DNA from: Pelagibius sp. Alg239-R121
Lineage (GTDB): Bacteria > Pseudomonadota > Alphaproteobacteria > Kiloniellales > Kiloniellaceae
Direction of reading: 5' to 3'
Assembly (NCBI RefSeq): GCF_947331435.1
Contig: NZ_CAMZOF010000008.1
Location: 425,439 to 489,438, forward strand
DNA length: 64,000 bases
Positions 53,889 to 60,421 of the stretch are shown piece after piece. A program made the translations under genes and the position numbers. Numbering within the stretch: position 1 is the stretch's first letter; every line of letters begins with the position of its first letter. The notes under the pieces were generated by a model. That model made no database searches. It had not been told where the DNA came from and saw only the letters and a list, made by a program, of their open reading frames with translations.

Positions 53889-54297
53889 TCAGTCCTCCTC
53901 GTTCGAACAAGTCGAAGTTTGATAGTGAATTTTGTTTTTTGCGTCGCGGTTCATTTGGAAAGCGGGCGCCACGATATTGAAAGGCGCTGCCTGCGCAGAA
54001 GAAACCCGTTTGAAAGCGGGTTTGAAATCGCACGCTCTAAAGCAATCAAGGACGAGAAGGTCCTCTTGCTGTGTGAACAGGGGCTGATGCACGTTATTCC
54101 CTTCTTCAGTGAATAACGGGTCAGACTCTGGGGTTGCAGATACGTGCGATTGTGTTCGTTTGAGTTTAAGTCAGGCACAGATTTATGCAAGTGAGCGAAG
54201 GTCGTACATAAGTGTCACGCTTCCCACGACAAGGCGCCCTCAATCCAATGAAAGCACGTTACGAGTGTAAGTTTGGCGTTGGAATATTGCTGAAACA
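53889..54297. other. Gene-free junction region
   Basis: About 400 bases of mixed composition lie between iorA and the LysR fragment. CGTTATTC at 54092-54099 and GAATAACG at 54111-54118 form an eight-base inverted repeat. A 65-codon frame across 53919-54116 has no recognisable family. It marks the transition to accessory DNA. Confidence 0.35.
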
Positions 54298-54513
54298 ATG
54301 CCACTAATTCGGCATTCTACAGTGAGTAAAATTCAGCAATGTAGAAACCCAGTCTCTCCGAACTTACGGCATTTTTCGGCAGTCGCGCGGCATCGAAACT
54401 TCCGCATGGCGGCAGACGAACTCGGCGTCTTGCCTTCCGCGCTCAGTCACACGCTGCGCAATCTCGAACAGCGCATGGGCCTGCGCCGATGTTTCCGGAC
54501 GCACGGTTGGTAG
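54298..54513 (+). pseudogene. Truncated LysR-family regulator fragment
   Basis: The encoded 71 residues include a LysR-type N-terminal HTH: LRHFSAVARHRNFRMAADELG and LPSALSHTLRNLEQRMGLR. The protein stops at HGW, before the linker, and the whole effector domain is missing. The following bases do not continue the frame in another phase in a convincing way. A full LysR protein has about 300 residues, so this is a decayed remnant, perhaps from island turnover next to the tRNA site. Confidence 0.7.
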
Positions 54514-55026
54514 ATCGCCGCTGTTGCGCTCTGAAGGCAATTTGCTTGCGGTGATTGGGCGTACCGAGTGAACGCCATTTTCTGAACTAACGTGCCTGTC
54601 CACTTCCGCCCGCAGGCGGGTTTAGGCAAACATTGCTGCATCTTGGACAAAATTGCCCGCGTTTTGGACAAAATGCGGAGTGCCTCTTCAAATCTCTGCC
54701 CCAAAGTGGGCTAATTCGCGGCGGCTAGACCAGCACAAAGATTAGGGTGCACCAGAAAACCGCTCCGAAGAACAATTATGTGAATACGGGAGGCCCGGCA
54801 TACCACTCAGCCGCTACGTCATAATGCTGATTCCTACAGGCCAAGCTGACCAAACGTTAATCGACAGTCTTCGCATAACCTAACGGACCCCGGAGTTTGG
54901 AGCGCTAGTCCTGCTGGAGATGAGTTTGATTTGGTCCTGATCTGGCGTGGCGAGAAGAAAGCCTGAACCGATTTGTTCGCAGCGTCGGCAATTTTCTTTT
55001 GGATTCTGGTGAAGTGGGACAGTCAG
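54514..55026. other. Decayed intergenic region upstream of the C58-like gene
   Basis: There are no credible genes in this stretch of about 500 bases. The minus-strand frame 54447-54704 is open but lacks protein character. It would contain the promoter of the protease gene at 55027. Confidence 0.35.
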
Positions 55027-55737
55027 ATGTTGAGTGTTGATGATTTCGAATGCATGGAAGCTCTGGCGGCGAGCCATGGGGGAAGCTTGAAGCAAAGATA
55101 CGACCAAGATAGCGACGAACATAGTAGAGCCGGTGGTATCTTGGACAACGGATGGTGCCTTGGTGTTGCCGTAAATTGGATTGGCCGTACAAGGGATAAT
55201 AAGTCTTTTTGGCCATGGCTCGAGACCGCAGAGGGACAGGCAGCATGCGTCAATATAATGGTAAGTCAGAAACTCCTGGGCAGTCTCATTCGGGTTTCAA
55301 CGGGTGAGAGGGAGACGAGCGATAATGTTGGGGCCCTCGTTTCGAAAGCAAAGGCCAATTCCAAAACATTGCAGTCCGAACAGATAACGCTTGCCACGAA
55401 AGAACTGAAAAAAAGATATGAATTGGAGCCTGACCGCAGCAATTCACTTGCCGGATGCACTTTTGCTGAAGGCCAGTTAGCTTCTTCCTTCAACTTGGCC
55501 GTAGAATTGTGCAAAATAAACAATTATGCACTGATTGGCACCACCAATGCTCAGGGAGGCCATGCCATGGCTGTTGCAATGAATCCGGTAAGATTTATGG
55601 ACCCCAACGTTGGTGAGTTCGAATTCTCTGACGTCGACAGGGTGGGCGATTGGCTGCAAGACCACTTCAAGCACATGGCTAGTTTGAATTTTGACACCTA
55701 CGACGAACTCAAACTCTATTGCATCAGTTATTTTTAG
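55027..55737 (+). CDS. YopT/AvrPphB-like cysteine protease (peptidase family C58 pattern)
   Basis: This 236-residue protein starts at ATG 55027 (an upstream TTG-initiated extension is less likely). Residues 37-53 (GILDNGWCLGVAVNWIG) place a Cys (C44) in the position of the C58 nucleophile. Residues 177-198 contain GGHAMAVAM, then RFMDPNVGEFEF, matching the His-Asp part of the family (H179, D192). Cys-His spacing of 135 and His-Asp spacing of 13 fit the fold. Known members are type III effectors that cleave host proteins. No type III genes are visible. It is lower in GC and sits beside an integration hotspot, which suggests horizontal transfer. Confidence 0.7.
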   Translation: MLSVDDFECMEALAASHGGSLKQRYDQDSDEHSRAGGILDNGWCLGVAVNWIGRTRDNKSFWPWLETAEGQAACVNIMVSQKLLGSLIRVSTGERETSDNVGALVSKAKANSKTLQSEQITLATKELKKRYELEPDRSNSLAGCTFAEGQLASSFNLAVELCKINNYALIGTTNAQGGHAMAVAMNPVRFMDPNVGEFEFSDVDRVGDWLQDHFKHMASLNFDTYDELKLYCISYF

Positions 55738-56176
55738 CAGGCCGGAGTTCTGGTTCGCTCCGATATTGAACGTCCGTTAAGGATCTGGGATGCGCGGCAT
55801 GTAAGTGGGAATTTATTTCCCACTTCATCTGGAGCAACCGACTCACAGGGCGGGGGATGCAAAAGCTTTGCCGCCAAAAAAGTTGAGGCGACCGGGCAAA
55901 GCAAGGGGCGTTTCAATCAGCTTCTTGCCGATCCGAAACGTAAGCCTATGGAGGCGCCTGCAGAGCGAATTTCGTCAGCAGAACGCGCCCGCGCGTGAGG
56001 CTATGACCCTTTTGGCAATTTATGAATAGGGGATATGCAGAACAGCCCCCCCCAAATCATCCCGACAGATCCCGCGAACCCCAGGAAACTGCCTGAAAAT
56101 TTTGCTCGCGGGTGTTCTATGGGTACTTGGCACAGCCAAGCCCAGTGAGAAAATAAGCGAAGTATTTGGAAGGAAT
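55738..56176. other. Non-coding stretch before the attachment site
   Basis: About 440 bases have no good gene. One copy of the sequence GGGTACTTGG occurs at 56121-56130 and resembles the pair beside the integrase. The frame read leftwards from 56225 is just translated tRNA and is rejected. Confidence 0.4.
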
Positions 56177-56226
56177 TGGCTCCGCGGGCAGGACTCGAAC
56201 CTGCGACAAGGTGGTTAACAGCCACC
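56177..56226 (-). tRNA. tRNA-Asn(GTT) 3' half, attachment site of the integrated element
   Basis: Reading the minus strand gives GGTGG-CTGTTAA-CCACC (anticodon arm, GTT), then the T arm with CAGG-TTCGAGT-CCTG, acceptor strand CCGCGGA, discriminator G and encoded CCA. The first half of the gene (acceptor 5' strand and D arm) is absent: the sequence beyond 56226 does not form it. This is the classic product of integration into the tRNA 3' end. The intact copy should lie at the far end of the element, beyond 64000. Confidence 0.85.
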
Positions 56227-56343
56227 TTTTCTGACTATATCCATGCGTAGTCAATCGGATATGATTCGCCGTAAATATCGGTTTTTGTTGATTTTAGCGC
56301 TCGCCATTAATCGTTGAACGGTGTCGATTCGTTGCTATATGCT

Positions 56344-56364
56344 GGGTACTCAATGGGTACTCGG
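56344..56364. repeat. Paired GGGTACT sites beside the integrase
   Basis: GGGTACT at 56344-56350 and GGGTACTCGG at 56355-56364 are direct repeats, with another copy at 56121 on the other side of the tRNA fragment. Such short repeated sites are found next to P4-type integrase genes and may be integrase arm-binding sites. Confidence 0.4.
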
Positions 56365-56379
56365 CTAGAGCAGGTGGTA

Positions 56380-57600
56380 ATGGCAACCAAGCTGACCAAG
56401 ACACTGATTGATGGAACGGCCTATCAAGGCGGCACTCATATTGTCTTCGATACCGAGGTAAGAGGCCTGGGTGTCAGAGTTTATGCAGGCGGCGAAAAGG
56501 CGTTCGTGCTGTCCTACCGCTTCAAGGGCAAAAAGAAGCGAATCACCCTCGCGACCTATGGAACGCTGACGCTCACAGAGGCCAGGAAGCTTGCCAGGAG
56601 GAAGCTGGCCCAGATAGCCGATGGGATCGATCCTGCTGAGCAGCGGGCACAGGAGCGGACGCAGGGCACGCTCAAAAAGCTCGCTGAGGCTTATTTCGCG
56701 GAGAAGACGGAGCAGGGGACCAAAACCGTCGCAAAGATGCGATGGCGCTTCGACCGGCACACCCCAAAGACCTGGCTGGGCCGAGTGGCTGCCGAGATCT
56801 CGCGCTCGGAGGTGAATGGCCTGCGGTCCAAGATCGGAAGGCTGGGGCCTTATGAGGCGAATAGGTACGTCCAGATTCTTCGGCCAATGTTCAATCGCGG
56901 GCTATCCGGCAGTTACGACGATGTAGACATCGGCCTTTGGTTCTTTGAGCGAGGGTCTGAAAACCCAGCCGCAGAAATCGAGATGTTTAAGGAGCGAAAG
57001 CGAAAACGCTTCATGCGGGAGTCTGAGCTGCCAAACCTCGCGAAGCAGATCGATCAGTGTCCGAACGTCTATGTCCGCGGTGCCATATGGCTGTTTCTCC
57101 TCACCGGGTGTCGAAAGTCCGAGATTCTTGGGCTGCGACGAGCGAAACACGAGACTGAGCCATACGTGGATCTGACGCACGAGCAGATCGTAATCCCCGA
57201 TCCGAAGAGCACGGGCGATGACGAGCAGACAGTGCCTCTCACCGGTCCCGCAATCGCCGTAATCCAAGCCCTGCCTATTGAGGAGGATAATCCCTTTTTG
57301 CTCCCTGGCAGAAGGAAGGGTCGGCCTCTCGTGAACATCGATAAGCATTGGGCCGCGATCAGGAAGGACGCAGGCTGCGAAGACCTGCATATTCACGATT
57401 TGCGGCGCACAGTCGGATCATGGATGACCGCTGCCGGTGAAGACCTGAACGTGATCCGGCACGGATTGAGGCATGCGAGCCTTAGCACCACCCTGATTTA
57501 CGCCCGGCTTGGCGCAGAGCCAGCCCGTAAGGCCCTGGACGATCACTCCAGAAAGGTCATGGAGATCGCTGGAAAGGCGAGGGCGTCTGGAGACGAATAG
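56380..57600 (+). CDS. Tyrosine-type integrase (P4-like)
   Basis: This 406-residue integrase, from ATG 56380 (MATKLTKTLIDGT), has an N-terminal arm-binding DUF4102 domain (about 1-95: VFDTEVRGLGVRVY and KKKRITLATYGTLTLTEA), a core-binding segment (about 100-195) and the catalytic domain. The catalytic set is complete: Arg in TGCRKSEILGLR near 247, His339 and Arg342 in HIHDLRRT, His365 in GLRHASL and the nucleophile Tyr374 in TLIYARL. It sits 154 bases from a tRNA 3' fragment, its probable recombination site. Confidence 0.96.
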   Translation: MATKLTKTLIDGTAYQGGTHIVFDTEVRGLGVRVYAGGEKAFVLSYRFKGKKKRITLATYGTLTLTEARKLARRKLAQIADGIDPAEQRAQERTQGTLKKLAEAYFAEKTEQGTKTVAKMRWRFDRHTPKTWLGRVAAEISRSEVNGLRSKIGRLGPYEANRYVQILRPMFNRGLSGSYDDVDIGLWFFERGSENPAAEIEMFKERKRKRFMRESELPNLAKQIDQCPNVYVRGAIWLFLLTGCRKSEILGLRRAKHETEPYVDLTHEQIVIPDPKSTGDDEQTVPLTGPAIAVIQALPIEEDNPFLLPGRRKGRPLVNIDKHWAAIRKDAGCEDLHIHDLRRTVGSWMTAAGEDLNVIRHGLRHASLSTTLIYARLGAEPARKALDDHSRKVMEIAGKARASGDE

Positions 57601-57611
57601 ATTTCGAACGT

Positions 57612-57666
57612 GGGCGGCTAGGTTTAGCGGCTGAAAGACCGGATTCCTGTTCCGGTTGCGCCGTCC
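57612..57666 (+). other. Compact tRNA-like fold, speculative
   Basis: GGGCGGC at 57612-57618 pairs over seven bases with GCCGTCC at 57660-57666 (one G-U pair). Within it, CCGGA and TCCGG form a five-base stem around a seven-base loop TTCCTGT (CCT in the anticodon position), and GGTTT can pair with AGACC. The T arm is absent. It sits between integrase and next gene. It may be a tRNA remnant or chance fold. Confidence 0.2.
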
Positions 57667-57702
57667 ACACCATTCAACAGGAGCGCCGAGCAGGAGGCGC
57701 CG

Positions 57703-58299
57703 TTGCCAAAGTTGCCACCCAAGGAATACCTCACCCTAAGAGAGACCCTGCAGTTCATGACTGATCGGGGCTTTTCTGAGGAAGAGTCCAAGCCAGCATT
57801 GGTTGATGCGTTTCTAAGTCGGCGGCATTACATCGAGGTGTTGGGGCGCTCAAAAGAATGGTTCGGGCTAGGAACTGAAATACTTAAAGATATTGGCCCG
57901 GTAGCATGGAACAGTGCTGTTCCGGACTGGGAGAGAAACGTGCTCGTAAGGCAAGGTCGGACTCGTGGAAGGTATTACGAGATCACCGAGATCGGTGTCA
58001 GCCGAATCGGTTTAGAGAGGTGGTTTAGGGTAGCGGTGAGCGCTGAAGTGCCACCCCCCGTTTCTGGCAACGCGCTCGCCAAGGAACAGGGCACATCCAC
58101 AAAAGGAAGGCCCAAGGGTAGTGGCGGGATAGATGACAGCTCAACGCTGTCAACAGTGCGTCAGTTGATCTCTGAGGGCGAGGAGCGTGGGAAAGCGATA
58201 AATCGGGTGATTGGCCGTGAAGGGCAGGGCGTGAACGATAGGCTCGACAGCACCTATAAGCGCATCCTCCGCAAACTTAACGCTGGCAAAGAAAAGTAG
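57703..58299 (+). CDS. Hypothetical element protein with basic C-terminus
   Basis: This 198-residue protein starts with TTG at 57703, preceded by AGGAGG at normal spacing. Residues 8-70 (EYLTLRETLQFMTDRGFSEEESKPALVDAFL) look like a helical DNA-binding or regulatory domain. The middle WNSAVPDWERNVLV and the last 60 residues (KGRPKGSGGIDDSSTLSTVRQLI) are charged. I do not recognise a family. It lies in the early region just after integrase and before operator-like repeats, so a regulatory role is plausible. Confidence 0.65.
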   Translation: MPKLPPKEYLTLRETLQFMTDRGFSEEESKPALVDAFLSRRHYIEVLGRSKEWFGLGTEILKDIGPVAWNSAVPDWERNVLVRQGRTRGRYYEITEIGVSRIGLERWFRVAVSAEVPPPVSGNALAKEQGTSTKGRPKGSGGIDDSSTLSTVRQLISEGEERGKAINRVIGREGQGVNDRLDSTYKRILRKLNAGKEK

Positions 58300-58313
58300 A
58301 CCCAGGGCCCGTT

Positions 58314-58412
58314 AGTCACATCAATTCACACCAGTCATTTCTGTGACTTAGTGTGACTTTAAATTACTATATTTCAATGCGTTAACCCGGTTAAGTGGCT
58401 TCATTCGCCACC
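58314..58412. promoter_or_regulatory. Operator-rich promoter region of the replication module
   Basis: AGTCACA at 58314-58320 is an inverted copy of TGTGACT, which occurs at 58342-58348 and 58352-58358 exactly ten bases apart. TTAACC-C-GGTTAA at 58382-58394 is a perfect palindrome, and GTGGC-TTCATTC-GCCAC at 58395-58411 is a hairpin. This cluster immediately precedes the HTH gene and is a likely regulatory hub of the element. Confidence 0.5.
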
Positions 58413-58431
58413 TAAACGGAGTAACGCGGCC

Positions 58432-58725
58432 ATGAATGCCGAAAGCCCCAAAATCCATAACTTGAAGGCTTCTGGGTCAGCCCAGACCTCAAGCCACGAA
58501 GCTGATTCCGATTATTGGAATGCGTTGATCACTCCGGAGGAATCCGGCGTGTTTTTGGGAGAGGTGTCTCCTCTGACGCTGAAGTCCTGGCGGCATCTGG
58601 GGGGAGGCCCCCCTTACATCAAAATCGGTCATAGAACTGTCAGATACCGCCGGTGCGATTTAAGGGCTTGGGCAGATGCTCGTGTCCAGGTCTCCACCAG
58701 CGACACCGGCAATCAAGCGGCGTGA
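58432..58725 (+). CDS. AlpA/excisionase-like helix-turn-helix protein
   Basis: This 97-residue protein has a C-terminal winged-helix module of the MerR/excisionase class: LITPEESGVFLGEVSPLTLKSW near 35-56 and the wing GGPPYIKIGHRTVRYRRCDLRAWA near 60-83. In this group such proteins bind DNA to direct excision or activate integrase (AlpA/Xis). It is the first gene after the operator region and is followed by a long double hairpin. Confidence 0.85.
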   Translation: MNAESPKIHNLKASGSAQTSSHEADSDYWNALITPEESGVFLGEVSPLTLKSWRHLGGGPPYIKIGHRTVRYRRCDLRAWADARVQVSTSDTGNQAA

Positions 58726-58748
58726 CCTATCCCCACAAGACGAGCCCC

Positions 58749-58799
58749 CAAAGCAAAACCCTCCGCCGGATCAGGGCGGAGGGCTCAAGATTTGCTTTG
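58749..58799 (+). terminator. Double hairpin after the excisionase-like gene
   Basis: Inner stem CCCTCCGCC (58759-58767) pairs with GGCGGAGGG (58775-58783). Outer stem CAAAGCAAA (58749-58757) pairs with TTTGCTTTG (58791-58799). The result is a 51-base structured RNA element. With no pure T run, it may attenuate or stabilise the transcript between the excisionase and replication genes. Confidence 0.65.
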
Positions 58800-58833
58800 G
58801 CAAGCTGTTCCCCAACCACAAGGAACCCTCAAC

Positions 58834-59226
58834 ATGTACAACGAATCCCCTAGAAATTCAACTGTCGACATCGAACTTGAGGTCTCTCCGGCTTCTAAAC
58901 CCCGGCGCAGTGTCGCTAACCTTCCCGGCGTTCACACCAAGCCTCAGCGCGTCACGGACAAGTACCGTCTTCGCCCTGCTATGGCTCGCGGAAATCTGCT
59001 GACATCGGTGAGTGTGCAGCAGCGGTTTAAGAAGCTATGGAGCTTGGGACCTCGTGCAACCTTGGAGTTCGCCATAGAGGTCTCGGAAAAGGGATTGCGC
59101 GGCGATGACCTATTGGATTGCCTGGACGCCTATTGCCGGTTGGATCTGCAAAGTCTTCAAGTGACCGGCGGCGATAAGTTCCCGGCTCAACCCATTTATG
59201 CTGTCACGGGAGGGTTGGGCCAATGA
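58834..59226 (+). CDS. Hypothetical element protein, 130 residues
   Basis: ATG at 58834 is preceded by AGGAA eight bases upstream. A longer reading from 58792 would start within the hairpin and is unlikely. The N-terminal 50 residues are Pro/Ser/Val-rich and basic. The second half (SVQQRFKKLWSLGPRATLEFAIEVS) looks helical. No family recognised. It overlaps the PC4-like gene by four bases (ATGA), so the two are translated together. Confidence 0.65.
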   Translation: MYNESPRNSTVDIELEVSPASKPRRSVANLPGVHTKPQRVTDKYRLRPAMARGNLLTSVSVQQRFKKLWSLGPRATLEFAIEVSEKGLRGDDLLDCLDAYCRLDLQSLQVTGGDKFPAQPIYAVTGGLGQ

Positions 59227-59489
59227 GTAGCGAAGACACTGGTCAAGACATTGCGGTTATCCCCAAGAATTCCCGCGAACAGATCCGTATTAGCCTGTCG
59301 GAGTTCATGGACTTCCGCTTGGTCAACATTCGTGTTTTCACCGATGACGGCGCTCAGTGGATACCCACCAAGAAGGGCCTGAGCATCCGCGTTGAACGCC
59401 TTCGTGATCTGCAGGAGGCACTGCGCAAGGCCGAATACGCATCTGTTCGCGCCGGGTTGCTTTCCGAGATCCAGGAGGCCACCCAATGA
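59223..59489 (+). CDS. PC4/p15-like DNA-binding protein
   Basis: This 88-residue protein resembles the transcriptional coactivator p15 (PC4) domain that binds single-stranded DNA: IRISLSEFMDFRLVNIRVF near 22-40, DDGAQWIPTKKGLSI near 41-55 and a helical tail LRDLQEALRKAE. Bacterial and phage PC4-like proteins (YdbC type) protect or organise single-stranded DNA. Its gene overlaps those on both sides (ATGA), directly before the primase, so a replication role is likely. Confidence 0.8.
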   Translation: MSSEDTGQDIAVIPKNSREQIRISLSEFMDFRLVNIRVFTDDGAQWIPTKKGLSIRVERLRDLQEALRKAEYASVRAGLLSEIQEATQ

Positions 59490-60421
59490 CTGATCATTTC
59501 ATGACTGCGGATGACCTCGAGTTCGTTGCCAAGCAGCTTCGGGGTTATCGCAAGGGTGCTGGCTGGATGTGTTGTTGCCCGGCCCATGATGACCGCAGCC
59601 CAAGCCTAAGTCTCGACATCAAGGGCGGGAGGCTTCTCACCCATTGTTTCAGCGGATGTTCTCCACAGGACGTCTGGGACGGCCTCAAGGACTACTTCGC
59701 CAGCGGTGAAGGCCTTTCCGAAGAGGAGATGCAGAAGGCCTTGGAGCGACAACGGCGTGCGGATCGGAAGCACGCTGAGAAAGAACGCTGGAAGACGCAG
59801 GAGGCCCTGCGGATATGGCGGGAGGCGGTACCGGCCAAAGGCACCCCGGTTGAAACCTACCTCCGCAGCCGGGCAATCACGATCGATGTTCCGCAGAGCC
59901 TTCGATATCACCCGAATGTTCAGCACGATTTTACCGGCCTGTGGATGCCCTGCATGGTCGCGGGCGTCCAGGCACCCGACCGGAAGGTGATCGCGATACA
60001 GCGCACCTTCCTGGCCCATTGCGGGACAAAGAAAGCAGGGCTGAGAGAAACAAAGCTCAGCCTTGGCCGTCCCGGTGCCGGTGCAGTCCGCTTCGGCCCT
60101 CCTGGCCCTGCCCTGGGCTTAGCAGAGGGCACAGAGACCAGCCTCAGCGCTCAAGAGATGTTCGGTATGGTCACATGGTCATGCTGCGGCACCCGCTTTG
60201 ATGCGGTCGATCTGCCGGAAGAGGTGAAGGAAGTTCATTTCTGCGCTGACAACCCAAGACCCACAGCAAAAGACGGTGGCAAGGCTGCCCGCTCTGCCGT
60301 GGAGCGCGGTATCGAGAGATTCACCTCTGAGGGCCGCAAGTGCTTCGTTCGCCGTCCTCCGCCTTCGTTCGAGGATTGGAATGACCTGGCGCAAGCGAAA
60401 CTCAAGGGGGATGCAGCATGA
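59486..60421 (+). CDS. CHC2 zinc-finger / toprim primase
   Basis: This 311-residue DNA primase-like protein has a CHC2-type zinc ribbon at about 26-60 (MCCCPAHDDRSPS ... THCFSGCS), expected to recognise the template. A middle segment is linked by WREAVPAKGTPVETYLRSR, and a toprim domain follows from about 200 on with LAEGTETSLSAQ (catalytic Glu) and VHFCADNPRPTAKDGGKAA (DxD-type site reduced to D-N). It resembles the N-terminal part of phage P4-like and plasmid primases (DUF7146/toprim). It overlaps its neighbours by four bases on both sides. Confidence 0.88.
   Translation: MTDHFMTADDLEFVAKQLRGYRKGAGWMCCCPAHDDRSPSLSLDIKGGRLLTHCFSGCSPQDVWDGLKDYFASGEGLSEEEMQKALERQRRADRKHAEKERWKTQEALRIWREAVPAKGTPVETYLRSRAITIDVPQSLRYHPNVQHDFTGLWMPCMVAGVQAPDRKVIAIQRTFLAHCGTKKAGLRETKLSLGRPGAGAVRFGPPGPALGLAEGTETSLSAQEMFGMVTWSCCGTRFDAVDLPEEVKEVHFCADNPRPTAKDGGKAARSAVERGIERFTSEGRKCFVRRPPPSFEDWNDLAQAKLKGDAA

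Noticed and set aside
54447..54704. 85-codon minus-strand frame near the LysR fragment
   Set aside because: It overlaps the remnant antisense and lacks a family match; no insertion sequence ends are visible.
56001..56225. Minus-strand frame encoding MAVNHLVAGSSPARGA
   Set aside because: Its start is a translation of the tRNA-Asn remnant, a well-known false protein pattern, and the rest has no protein character.
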